Part shown: positions 26,777 through 35,177 of the stretch, in pieces
How the letters are laid out: the number at the start of each line of letters is the position of its first letter
Position numbering within the stretch: position 1 is the first letter of the stretch
Assembly (NCBI GenBank): GCA_021463165.1
Contig: JAJTWY010000003.1
Coordinates: forward strand, 186,001-250,000
Source of the DNA: Pyrinomonadaceae bacterium
GTDB lineage: Bacteria > Acidobacteriota > Blastocatellia > Pyrinomonadales > Pyrinomonadaceae
Direction: 5' to 3'
Length of the DNA: 64,000 nt
The notes under the pieces: generated by a model
The model's database searches: none
What the model saw: only the letters and a program-made list of their open reading frames with translations
Told to the model about the DNA's origin: nothing
Position numbers and translations under genes: made by a program

Positions 26777-27044
26777 CCGGAAGATCCAGCGGACAAGCAG
26801 GTTCGGTCGAGATATTCGGAAACTGCCGGTGGATATCCAGAACGAGGCGTTTCGTATCGCCATGTTGCTTGGCGAGGATGTGTTCGAGCCATCGCTGAGT
26901 ATCAGACCGTTGACCGGCTTCGGCGGGATCTATCGGGTTGTGGTCATGCATGACTATAGAATGATCTTTTCTTACGACAAAGAAAGCGTCTATTTGCTTC
27001 GAATCGCCGACAGAAAGGAAATTTACCGAAAACTAGAACTATGA
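26757..27044 (+). CDS. RelE/ParE-superfamily toxin
   Basis: About 95 residues with the RelE/ParE fold signature: FGRDIRKLPVDIQNEAF helix, RPLTGFGGIYRVVVMHDYRMIFSYD strands and the terminal LLRIADRKEIYRKLEL. Such toxins usually cut mRNA on the ribosome or poison gyrase. No ATG fits; a TTG at 26757 gives the best length and overlaps the antitoxin gene by 20 bases, implying coupling. The stop overlaps the next start by four bases (ATGA). Confidence 0.75.
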   Translation: MTNLPNNRKIQRTSRFGRDIRKLPVDIQNEAFRIAMLLGEDVFEPSLSIRPLTGFGGIYRVVVMHDYRMIFSYDKESVYLLRIADRKEIYRKLEL

Positions 27045-27550
27045 TCCGAATCCTATTCCTGGCCTTGCTGACAGCGGTCGTCCTGACGGGTATTGGGGCG
27101 GCCCAGTCGTCCACGAAAACTATAGTCCTTGTTCGTCACGCAGAGAAAGCCGTTGTACCGCCGACCGAAGCCGACCCTCCACTTTCGCCCGAGGGCCAGG
27201 AAAGGGCCCAAAGGCTGATGAAGGCGGTCGCCCGGAAATACAAACCGCACGAGATATTCGCAACCAACTACAAACGTACTCGACTTACGGTTGAGCCGAC
27301 TGCCCTGAAACGCGGCAAGACGATACAGACATACGATCCGTCAAAGCATGCCGATCTGGTCGCGAAGATAATGGCCAGCAAGACTGACCACTATCTGATC
27401 GCCGGGCACAGCAACACCATCCCGCCACTCGCAAATCTTCTTGCCAAGAAAGAGATCTTCCGAAACCTCCTCGAGGTCGAATTCGGCGTTTTCTGGGTCA
27501 TCCGACTCAAGAACGGACAACTTACGAAGATCGAGGTGTTCCCGTACTGA
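27041..27550 (+). CDS. Exported histidine phosphatase (SixA/phosphoglycerate mutase-like)
   Basis: A 169-residue protein with a signal peptide (residues 1-21) and a histidine phosphatase core: the phosphorylated His in LVRHAEK, an Arg in NYKRTRLT, and the second His in LIAGHSNTIPPL. Export suggests hydrolysis of extracellular phosphate esters rather than control of a phosphorelay. The start overlaps the RelE-like toxin stop by four bases, so the three genes may share a transcript. Confidence 0.88.
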   Translation: MIRILFLALLTAVVLTGIGAAQSSTKTIVLVRHAEKAVVPPTEADPPLSPEGQERAQRLMKAVARKYKPHEIFATNYKRTRLTVEPTALKRGKTIQTYDPSKHADLVAKIMASKTDHYLIAGHSNTIPPLANLLAKKEIFRNLLEVEFGVFWVIRLKNGQLTKIEVFPY

Positions 27551-27606
27551 CCTAGCAAGCGCTTTCGCAACGGCTGCCGATCGCCAACCTCCCTGACGCA
27601 AAAACC

Positions 27607-27760
27607 GTGTCCCAAGGCCTAATGTCCCGGCCCATCCTCGCCGGGACAGCAAAGGCTGGTGACGCACCGTAACCCCTTGGTGTTCATACACTTACCGTCG
27701 TGCAGCACTGTCCCGCTGTCCCAAGTGTCCCACCGCTGTCCCACCCCTCGCGTGGGACAC
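27607..27760. repeat. Degenerate GTCCC/GGGAC repeat cluster
   Basis: At least eight GTCCC or GGGAC words occur within about 150 bases, four of them packed in the run from 27709 to 27743 with spacing near 8-12 bases, followed by a GGGAC on the other side of a CCCTCGCG step that allows hairpins. Composition is much more GC-rich than the flanking non-coding sequence. Confidence 0.55.
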
Positions 27761-27803
27761 CTTAACCCATTTATTATCAACGGTTTACATCTCTATTTTA
27801 CCC

Positions 27804-27833
27804 ACAGTTTTCTGGTTTTTGTAAAAAAACTGT
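27804..27833. promoter_or_regulatory. AT-rich inverted repeat, possible operator or terminator
   Basis: ACAGTTTT (27804-27811) and AAAACTGT (27826-27833) are separated by 14 bases. It lies about 285 bases before the RM gene and 255 bases after the histidine phosphatase gene. Either regulatory binding or termination is possible; neither is established. Confidence 0.35.
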
Positions 27834-28116
27834 AAGACAATGTATGCGCGTCGTCCTGAAACCAACGGGCCGCCATCTGAAAGCTGATTACCGCAACATT
27901 TTTGTTTGTCAAAGATCCCGCCGCCTCTTACAAGCAATGCAACGACATCTCAATGATAACACAACTTCTGCCTCCATTGCGCTATGTTTTTCACCGATGC
28001 AATGATCCCAGAAGGCATTTCTTTACAAACAACTTCCTTCTCGCTACCATTGCTCAGGCCAAATTTCCGGTGCCGGTCTCATCGCCCCCGCGACGAGCTT
28101 TCCTGACCTTTTTTAG

Positions 28117-30546
28117 ATGAAATATAAGGCTATTCGAGAAGAGGAACTAAAGAACAAGGTCGGCAAGGACTGGTTTAGCGCGTTCGATACTACCGAGATC
28201 GTCGGGAACATCGACTTCTGCGTTCTGCCACGACAAGATTCTCTGTTCGGCAGGCCGGCGTTGTTATGGGCCGAAGCAAAGACCGGCGACTATGACGTGG
28301 CGACAATGTTCGTCCAGCTGATCCTGACGATCGGCAAAGCACGCACGTTCGACAAAACGCTGCCGCCTGCATTTCTCGGTGCTTTCGATTTCAAAAAGAT
28401 CGCGTTTGTCCCTTACGTAAGCATTCAGGACATTTTCTATATAAACGACTTCGACTGGACGGTCACGTCGAGCAATCACTCGACCAAAGAATTTGCACTC
28501 GTAAAAGAGCGGATCGAGGCTATCCTAAAGTCAGACACCCACCTATACGACTTCGAAAAGGATGAAAAGGAACTCAGCTTTTTCATCAAGAACAACATTG
28601 CAAAGGCGACCGAATCCGGCAAGATCAAGATCGACAAGAATAATTTCATTCCGATTTATCTTCGCTGGCTCGACCACGTAAAACCCGCCATCGAAGCCGA
28701 CTGGGAGAGCTATAAACAGAGAAATATTCTTGATAGCGATTTCTATCTGGCCGATCTTTTTGTTGATGACAGGGACACACAGCAGATCGTGGACGATACG
28801 ACCATTCGGAACAATCTTTTCGTCATCTACGAAAATCAGGGCTATAGAATTGCGAAAGAGAACATCGGCTGGACGTTTGATGCCTCCATCAGAATACGTG
28901 ACAAGGAAAAATACCAGCAGTTTTGGAAGCGCTACAAACGCCCGCCTCTCGCACATTTTCAGGACTACATAATAGAGCGACGCGACCTGCTTGTGCCGCA
29001 GGACATCCGTGAAAGAAAGGGGGCATTCTTCACACCGCGAAAATGGGTCGAGCTATCGCAAAAATATCTGGCCGACGTGCTGGGCGAAGACTGGCAGGAC
29101 GAATACTACGTCTGGGACTGCGCCGCCGGCACGGGCAATCTGCTCGCTGGTTTGACCAACAAATACAACATCTGGGCAAGCACCCTCGATCAGGCTGATG
29201 TAAACGCAATGCACGACCGCATCGCCCACGGTGCAAACTTGCTCGACAGCCACGTCTTCCAGTTCGATTTCTTGAATGACGATTTCACCAAACTGCCGCA
29301 AGGTTTGCAGGACATCATACACGATGAAGAAAAACGCAAAAAACTAGTCATCTACATCAACCCTCCTTATGCGGAAGCGGACAACAGGAAAGGTGAAGGA
29401 CGGGAAGGGGTTGCCATTTCAGAAATCCACAAAAAATATTCTGATTTGATGGGATATACCAAACGAGAACTGTATATCCAGTTCCTAACACGAATTCACT
29501 TTGAAATCCCGCAGGTTTGGATCGCAAATTTTTCCAAGCTGAAGAATTTACAAGCCCCGAGATTTTCAGATTTTAGAACTTTCTTTCGAGCAAAACTACG
29601 AAAACTATTCCTGGCACCTGCTGACAGTTTTGACAATGTAAAGGGACAATTTCCGATTGGTTTTCATATCTGGGAAACAAGCGAGAATGAAGATTTCCAT
29701 TTCATTGAGGCTGATATTTATGGCAAAGACGGCGAATTTGTTGGCTTGAAGAGTATTTGGGCCTACGACAATCTTGAGTTTATAAATGACTGGGTTAAAA
29801 CATTTAGAAACACAAAGTCTGAATCGCTTGCGACAATTATCGGAGTAGGAAGTGATTTTCAAAATCAAAGATTGGTAAGGTTCGGTGAGCCGTTTATGAA
29901 GGTTCCGGCGGCAAATCATAATTGGCAAACCACAAAGGACAATTTAATTGAGACTTCGATCTACTATACTGTTCGCCGCATCATCGAGGCGAATTGGCTG
30001 AACGACCGAGATCAGTTTTTGTATCCAAACGATAGTTGGAAAGCCGATAAGGAATTTCAAAATGATTGCCTGACCCATACGCTTTTCAGCAACAATATTT
30101 CTAGAAGTTTTGGAGTAAACCACTGGATACCATTTACGGAAACCGAGGTGAACGCGGGCGAAAAATTCGAGAGTTCGTTCATGACCGATTTCATAAACGG
30201 CAAGATCACGGTGAATGAAGTGAGCAACAATCCTCTATTTGAGGCCGAAGCTGCGAGTAGATCTCAAGCGGGCGTACCAAGACAATTCTCCCCGCACGCC
30301 AAAGCCGTTTTCGACGCCGGACGCGAGTTGTGGCGGTACTATCACTCGCAACCGAACATAAACGTAAACGCAAGCCTCTACGACATCCGCGAACACTTCC
30401 AGGGCCGCAATGATAAGGGAAGAATGAACCCAACGAGTACGGACGCCCGCTACACCGAACTCATCTCCAGCCTGCGACAGAAACTGAACTTGCTGGCCGC
30501 CAAGATCGCACCGAAGGTTTACGAGCATGGCTTCCTGAAAAGATGA
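28117..30546 (+). CDS. Type IIG-like restriction-modification enzyme (N6-adenine methyltransferase with N-terminal nuclease)
   Basis: An 809-residue fusion. The N-terminus has a PD-(D/E)xK-type nuclease pattern (D33 with E53-A-K55), the centre an N6-adenine methyltransferase with motif I DCAAGTGN (from D334) and motif IV NPPY (415-418), followed by a long specificity-type region and a helical C-terminus. One polypeptide would both methylate and cut the target site. No separate specificity or endonuclease gene is nearby. From roughly 29330 to 30200 the GC content falls to about 38% in sampled lines against about 55% at both ends, covering the presumed target-recognition part. Confidence 0.85.
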   Translation: MKYKAIREEELKNKVGKDWFSAFDTTEIVGNIDFCVLPRQDSLFGRPALLWAEAKTGDYDVATMFVQLILTIGKARTFDKTLPPAFLGAFDFKKIAFVPYVSIQDIFYINDFDWTVTSSNHSTKEFALVKERIEAILKSDTHLYDFEKDEKELSFFIKNNIAKATESGKIKIDKNNFIPIYLRWLDHVKPAIEADWESYKQRNILDSDFYLADLFVDDRDTQQIVDDTTIRNNLFVIYENQGYRIAKENIGWTFDASIRIRDKEKYQQFWKRYKRPPLAHFQDYIIERRDLLVPQDIRERKGAFFTPRKWVELSQKYLADVLGEDWQDEYYVWDCAAGTGNLLAGLTNKYNIWASTLDQADVNAMHDRIAHGANLLDSHVFQFDFLNDDFTKLPQGLQDIIHDEEKRKKLVIYINPPYAEADNRKGEGREGVAISEIHKKYSDLMGYTKRELYIQFLTRIHFEIPQVWIANFSKLKNLQAPRFSDFRTFFRAKLRKLFLAPADSFDNVKGQFPIGFHIWETSENEDFHFIEADIYGKDGEFVGLKSIWAYDNLEFINDWVKTFRNTKSESLATIIGVGSDFQNQRLVRFGEPFMKVPAANHNWQTTKDNLIETSIYYTVRRIIEANWLNDRDQFLYPNDSWKADKEFQNDCLTHTLFSNNISRSFGVNHWIPFTETEVNAGEKFESSFMTDFINGKITVNEVSNNPLFEAEAASRSQAGVPRQFSPHAKAVFDAGRELWRYYHSQPNINVNASLYDIREHFQGRNDKGRMNPTSTDARYTELISSLRQKLNLLAAKIAPKVYEHGFLKR

Positions 30547-30649
30547 GTCCATTTGCGGCCGGGACGGCCGTCGGGATCGCAGCGAGCATCACCTCTCGTT
30601 CTCCGCATCGAGCCAGCAGTCCGGGCCAAGGCCGGATCTCGGGGTTATC

Positions 30650-31420
30650 TCATGGGCGGTGAGGAATGAAGCGGGTTTTCGGGGCCTCAGGCTTGAGTGA
30701 AGCGGCCAGAAAGTTCGCTCTGCCGCCATTGACGATCCACGTCTCAATGCCGTCCTTCTGGCAGATCAGGGCCGCCTCGAGTTTCGAACTCATTCCGCCG
30801 GTTCCCATGCCGGAATCGCGTTCTTCGACCATTGCCCGTGCTTCCTCGATATTCTCAATACTGGTGATAAGGCGAGCGTCGGGATGGATATGAGGGTTCT
30901 TGTCGAAAACACCGTCGATATCACTGGCGAGGACCAGCAGGTCGGCCCGAATGAGCGTGGCGACAAGGGCTGAGAGTTTGTCGTTATCGCCGAGCAGGAT
31001 CTCCTCGACCGAGGTCGTGTCATTCTCATTGATGATCGGCAGGTAGTTGTATTTGAGCAGTTCGTTGATCGTATTCAGCGTGTTCTGCCGCGATGTCTCG
31101 TTCTCGAAGTCGCGATATGTCATCAGGCACTGGGCCGTCGGCAGTCCAAAATCAGCGAAGACCTCATTGTACGTCCTCATAAGCAGCGGCTGGCCGATCG
31201 CCGCCATCGCCTGCTTCGATTCGACCGGCCTTCCGGCGTCCTTGATATTGATGTATTGCTTTGCGGCCGCTATCGCGCCGGACGAGACGAGGACGATATC
31301 GTATTCGTCGCGGAGTTCGAGTATCTGGCGGCCGATGTCCTCGATCTTGCCGCGCGAGATGAGCCGCGTGCCGGCGGTCAGTGTTGACGTTCCTATCTTT
31401 AGAACGAGCTTCTTCTTCAT
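30650..31420 (-). CDS. proB: Glutamate 5-kinase
   Basis: A 256-residue amino-acid kinase that phosphorylates glutamate in the first step of proline synthesis. Motifs include KIGTSTLT at the N-terminus, VSSGAIAAA, INENDTTSVEEI and the ASDIDGVF segment, and GTGGMSSKLEAA near the end. It lacks the C-terminal PUA domain, as in short-form ProB proteins. The ATG at 31420 is chosen because it begins the conserved KKKLVLKIGTS. It follows proA on the same strand after 85 bases. Confidence 0.95.
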   Translation of the reverse strand: MKKKLVLKIGTSTLTAGTRLISRGKIEDIGRQILELRDEYDIVLVSSGAIAAAKQYINIKDAGRPVESKQAMAAIGQPLLMRTYNEVFADFGLPTAQCLMTYRDFENETSRQNTLNTINELLKYNYLPIINENDTTSVEEILLGDNDKLSALVATLIRADLLVLASDIDGVFDKNPHIHPDARLITSIENIEEARAMVEERDSGMGTGGMSSKLEAALICQKDGIETWIVNGGRANFLAASLKPEAPKTRFIPHRP

Positions 31421-31505
31421 TGCTGCTTCACCGTGGAGACACGGTCCGGACCGGGAAAAGCACTTGTCCCTCAGCTTTCCCTCCGTGCCCACGCCTCTGT
31501 GCGGT

Positions 31506-32693
31506 CTAATTCCTTACATGACCGTCGCCATAGACGAACCATTTATTCGTGACCAAATGCTCCGCGCCGAGCGGGCCGCGAGAATGCAGTTTTTGGGTCG
31601 AGATAGCGATCTCGGCGCCCAGCCCGAACTGTCCGCCATCGGTAAATCTCGTCGAGGCGTTGTGATAAACGGCCGCGCAGTCAACCTGGTCGAGAAATCT
31701 GTCCGCGGCCTCGCCGTCCGCGGTAACTATCGACGCGGAATGTCCGCCGGAGTATTTGTTGATCTTCGAAATGGCCTCAGAAATATTGTCAACAATGCCT
31801 ATCACGATCTTTGGGGCGAGAAATTCCTCATACCAGAGATCATCGTCTTCGAGCGGAAGGATCCGGTCGGTCAGTTCGAGGGCTTTGGCATCACCGAATA
31901 CCTCGATCCCGATCGCCGACAGTTCGCCGACAAGGCGCTCGATGCTTTTGGCCGCGTCGGGCAACTCCTTATCTATCAATATTTTATCCAGGGCGTTGCA
32001 GACGCTCAAACGGCTCTTGCCATCGACGGCGATGCGTATCGCCATCTCGATGTCGGCATCGCGATCGATATAAAGAAAATTGTTGCCTCGGCCGCTGACG
32101 ATAACGGGCGCCTTGGAATTCCTGAGCACGAAGTCGATCAACTGCTCACCACCGCGAGGGATAACTGCATCGAATTTCTCGCGACTTCCGGCGATCAGGT
32201 CGCGCGTTTCCTCACGCGATATGTCGAGATATCGGACGAATTCCGGATCGGCATCGTTTTCGATCAAGGCCTCGTGCCACAGACGCTCGAGAAGGAGATT
32301 GGTGCGGCGGGCTTCCTTGCCGCCCTTGAGAAGCACCTTGTTTCCGGCCTTGAGGGCTATCGCCGCAGCTTCGATGGTGACGTCGGGCCGAGCCTCGTAA
32401 ATGATCAGGATGGTGCCAAAAGGCACTGTCTTGTTTTCGATCCTGAGGCCGTCCGTCCGCAGATGCGAAGAGATGACCCTTCCGACCGGATCGGCTGAGG
32501 CGGCAACGCGGCGCAATGAATCGGACATCGCCGCCACCTTTGCGTTATCGACCTTTAGCCTGTCGATGATCACCGGATCATCGGGCGGACATTCGCCGAG
32601 GTCGGCGGCATTTGCGCTGAGAATGTCCGCATCACATTCTTCGATCTTGCGCATCAGGGACATCAGGATGTTATTTCGAGTCGCGATATTCAT
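31506..32693 (-). CDS. proA: Gamma-glutamyl phosphate reductase
   Basis: A 395-residue aldehyde-dehydrogenase-fold enzyme that reduces glutamyl phosphate to the semialdehyde in proline synthesis. The catalytic Cys is in RLSVCNALDKIL, with NADPH-binding features around IYEARPDVTIEAAAIALKAGNKVLLKGG and the HNASTRFTDGGQFGLGAEIAIS segment at the C-terminus. Length is typical. The gene order proA-proB is the reverse of the E. coli operon. Confidence 0.96.
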   Translation of the reverse strand: MNIATRNNILMSLMRKIEECDADILSANAADLGECPPDDPVIIDRLKVDNAKVAAMSDSLRRVAASADPVGRVISSHLRTDGLRIENKTVPFGTILIIYEARPDVTIEAAAIALKAGNKVLLKGGKEARRTNLLLERLWHEALIENDADPEFVRYLDISREETRDLIAGSREKFDAVIPRGGEQLIDFVLRNSKAPVIVSGRGNNFLYIDRDADIEMAIRIAVDGKSRLSVCNALDKILIDKELPDAAKSIERLVGELSAIGIEVFGDAKALELTDRILPLEDDDLWYEEFLAPKIVIGIVDNISEAISKINKYSGGHSASIVTADGEAADRFLDQVDCAAVYHNASTRFTDGGQFGLGAEIAISTQKLHSRGPLGAEHLVTNKWFVYGDGHVRN

Positions 32694-32745
32694 CTTTCAC
32701 ATCAAATTCTACTATATTGGTTCTAAACCATTTGCCGGGGCCAAT

Positions 32746-33339
32746 ATGAAAATTCGACTGTTCGCAGGTGCTTTGTTCGTGATGCTGCTTGCCGGAGCGG
32801 CTGGAAAGGCTTCGGCTCAGGCAATGTCGCCGCAGGATGTCTTTTGGGACGAGCTATCAAAACACTGTGGAAAGGCCTATGCGGGCAGCGTTGCGGCGGC
32901 GCCGGCGGATGACACTACGTTCAAGGACAAAGCTCTTGTGATGCACGTTCGCTCGTGTGAGAAGGACCGGATCCGTATCCCATTCACGGTCGGCGCCGAT
33001 CGTTCGCGGACATGGATCCTGACCCGAAAAAAAGGCCGGATCGAGCTTCGTCACGATCATCGGCACGAAGACGGCAAGCCCGATGCGGTAACCATGTACG
33101 GCGGATGGACAACGAGCGTCGGTATGCCGACGAGACAGATGTTCCCGGCGGACGAGCAGACCGTCAAGGCCGTGCCCGCGGCCGCGACCAACGTCTGGTG
33201 GATCGATCTCACGCCGGGAGAATTCTTCAGCTATAACCTGCGGCGCATGGGCAGCGAGCGCTATTTCAGCATAAAATTCGACCTAAAAAGCCCGGTCCCC
33301 GAACCGGCCGCGCCGTGGGGCTGGCGCGATAAAAAGTAG
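32746..33339 (+). CDS. Secreted protein of unknown function
   Basis: A 197-residue protein with a signal peptide (residues 1-24, ending in ASAQ). The mature part has two cysteines (HCGKAYAG and RSCEKDRI) that could form a disulfide, and several Trp-rich strands (TWILTRKKGRIELRHDHRHEDG, NVWWIDLTPGEFFSYNLRRMG). I do not recognise the family. The ATG at 32746 is chosen because it starts the signal peptide; a longer frame runs upstream into proA antisense. Divergent from proA. Confidence 0.78.
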   Translation: MKIRLFAGALFVMLLAGAAGKASAQAMSPQDVFWDELSKHCGKAYAGSVAAAPADDTTFKDKALVMHVRSCEKDRIRIPFTVGADRSRTWILTRKKGRIELRHDHRHEDGKPDAVTMYGGWTTSVGMPTRQMFPADEQTVKAVPAAATNVWWIDLTPGEFFSYNLRRMGSERYFSIKFDLKSPVPEPAAPWGWRDKK

Positions 33340-33545
33340 CCGGAGATCGCTATGCCGGCTGCGACCGACCCGATCTCCTCATCGTACGACGATGACCGGT
33401 AGTCCTTTGCCGGTGAACGCCTTGTTCAACACGGCTGCCTCTGAAGGGGCCGATCGTCCGGTACTGAAGCAAACGCAGTGGATCGTTCGGATCGGAAGAC
33501 GGCAGAGTTTGGGTGAGGGCTCCGGTGGAGGAAACGGGCGGTCGG

Positions 33546-34010
33546 CTACGGGCCGCTTGCCAGCCGCCGGCGTATTCCCGCCTCACCACGCCGCATGATA
33601 ATGTCGTGGTTCCATCGAAACAAGGGCCGTGCCAACGGAGCGACCAGATTCATCCACGCCTTATCCGTCGTCACCTGCCAGTCATATTGGACACGAGTTC
33701 TGCGATCTTGGATTTGTTCGAAATGCCATAGGCCTCGCCCCGTCAGCTCGCCGAATGCACGTATCTCGATCTCTCGGAATTTCTCCACACGGATCGTCTC
33801 AGAATCGAATGTCAGCTTGTAGGGGAGAGCGCTTTTCCATGTTGTTCGCCGGATCGACCCGATGCCGTTGGGATCGCCGGGTTTGATCTCACGGCTTTCG
33901 AGCACTCCCGGCCACCACGCCGGCCAGTCGTCGGCCTGCTCGATCAACGTCCAGACATCCGGCAACTCAAATTCAAGATCCCAAACCGTGACAAAGTCAT
34001 ATCTGCTCAT
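33546..34010 (-). CDS. SRPBCC (START-like) family protein
   Basis: A 154-residue protein of the polyketide cyclase/dehydrase (SRPBCC) fold. The N-terminal WDLEFELPDVWTLIEQADDWPAWWPGVLESREI and the central strands match the helix-grip domain that holds hydrophobic ligands. No signal peptide. Ligand unknown. The 206 bases upstream to the preceding gene end (33340-33545) show no gene. Confidence 0.82.
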   Translation of the reverse strand: MSRYDFVTVWDLEFELPDVWTLIEQADDWPAWWPGVLESREIKPGDPNGIGSIRRTTWKSALPYKLTFDSETIRVEKFREIEIRAFGELTGRGLWHFEQIQDRRTRVQYDWQVTTDKAWMNLVAPLARPLFRWNHDIIMRRGEAGIRRRLASGP

Positions 34011-34075
34011 AGAAAAACCGGAGAGCGTTTCGTCGACGCTGCTCCGGTTATCCTAAACCAAATGCTCCTGGATAC

Positions 34076-35164
34076 CTACTTCTTTACCTGGCCGGTCTTT
34101 GCATAATAGCCCTGCCGATGCGTCACCTTTACCTTCTCATTCTTGAGCTGGGTATTGGTAAGCTGTATCTCGATCTTCCGATACGAGCCGTCGCGGTTTT
34201 GGTTCGTCGGCTCATATGCGATCAGATACTGCGACCGCATCTCATCCTGTATCTGGCGAAACGCCTCGCGAAGCTCTCCTTCATCGCGCGGAAAATATGC
34301 CCGGCCGCCGGTTCGTTCAGAGACCTTGTTGAGCGAACCCTTATCTACACCGCTGTAGAAATTGTCGCCGATCCCGACGGAATATATGACAGCTTCGGAG
34401 CGCAAGGCCGCCTGGACCGCATCATCGAGCTTCTTTTTGCCGAAGGTGTTAACGCCATCGCTGAGAAGTATGATCGCGCGGCGCGTGCGTTCAGGTGCAG
34501 GGCCGAGTATCTCGTCCGACGTTACCCAGATCGCGTCCCAGATCGCAGTCGATCCCTGCACAGCCTGATTGTCTCCCGAGATCGGAGGCGTTCCGGTCAT
34601 CACACCGCCGCCAATATAACCGGCCGGCGGGTTGAATCTAACGCGGTTGACCGCGCTCCGCAGCCTGGTCATATTATTGGTCATTCCCTGTTCGAGCGTC
34701 GCCTCACCCGTAAAAGAGACTATACAAACCTCATCCTTCGAGGGGCGGATCACGGTTTCCAGAAAAGAAACAGCAGCCGCTTTTTCTTCGGGCAGGGTTC
34801 TTTCCTGCGAAGCGCTGACGTCGATCAGGATGGCAAGGCTCAAAGGGAGGTCGACCTGACGCGAGAATGCGACGATCTCCTGAATCTCACCATTCTCGAA
34901 TAGCTTGACGTCGCCTTGGCCGAGCGAGGTAAGCAGCCGGCGATTCCGATCCTGAGCAGTGAAAAGAACATTGACGACATCACTGTCCACCTTGATAACC
35001 TCGTCGTCCTCAATGGGCGGCGGTGTGGGCTTGGGCGCGGCAGACGTCGAAGATTTTGCCGATGGGTTAGGCGGCTGCTGGGCTTCGACATCCTCTATTC
35101 CAAACCACCACGCCAAGCCAAGGGCCACAGCCACGGCCGTCAAGATCTTTGTCCTAATAACCAT
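34076..35164 (-). CDS. VWFA-related acidobacterial-type exported protein (second of pair)
   Basis: A 362-residue protein with a signal peptide, a Pro-rich linker (about 30-55) and a VWFA domain of the kind annotated as VWFA-related acidobacterial domain. The MIDAS motif is DVSAS in LAILIDVSASQE, with Thr/Asp partners in SFTGEA and ILLSDGVNT. Metal-dependent adhesion or protein binding outside the cell is the likely role. It follows a paralogue with a 13-base gap, so the two are co-transcribed. The ATG at 35164 is preferred over an upstream TTG. Confidence 0.9.
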   Translation of the reverse strand: MVIRTKILTAVAVALGLAWWFGIEDVEAQQPPNPSAKSSTSAAPKPTPPPIEDDEVIKVDSDVVNVLFTAQDRNRRLLTSLGQGDVKLFENGEIQEIVAFSRQVDLPLSLAILIDVSASQERTLPEEKAAAVSFLETVIRPSKDEVCIVSFTGEATLEQGMTNNMTRLRSAVNRVRFNPPAGYIGGGVMTGTPPISGDNQAVQGSTAIWDAIWVTSDEILGPAPERTRRAIILLSDGVNTFGKKKLDDAVQAALRSEAVIYSVGIGDNFYSGVDKGSLNKVSERTGGRAYFPRDEGELREAFRQIQDEMRSQYLIAYEPTNQNRDGSYRKIEIQLTNTQLKNEKVKVTHRQGYYAKTGQVKK

Positions 35165-35177
35165 TAGCAAAAAACTC

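Larger units (their letters stand above)
27551..28116. other. 566-bp non-coding stretch before the RM gene
   Basis: No convincing coding sequence. It holds a cluster of GTCCC/GGGAC words (27607-27760), an inverted repeat (27804-27833) and a more AT-rich second half that probably contains the promoter of the restriction-modification gene. Short open frames on both strands match nothing I know. The repeat cluster could be a remnant of a replication or mobile-element gene, but that cannot be shown from this sequence. Confidence 0.5.

Noticed and set aside
27341..27691. Minus-strand open frame starting in the GTCCC-rich tract
   Set aside because: Runs antisense through the histidine phosphatase gene, with no recognisable domain.
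27709..27760. GTCCC repeats considered as a CRISPR array
   Set aside because: Units are far too short, irregularly spaced and have no unique spacers or cas genes nearby.
31047..32498. Plus-strand open frame of 483 codons over proB/proA
   Set aside because: Lies antisense to both proA and proB, whose motifs are clear; no domain structure.
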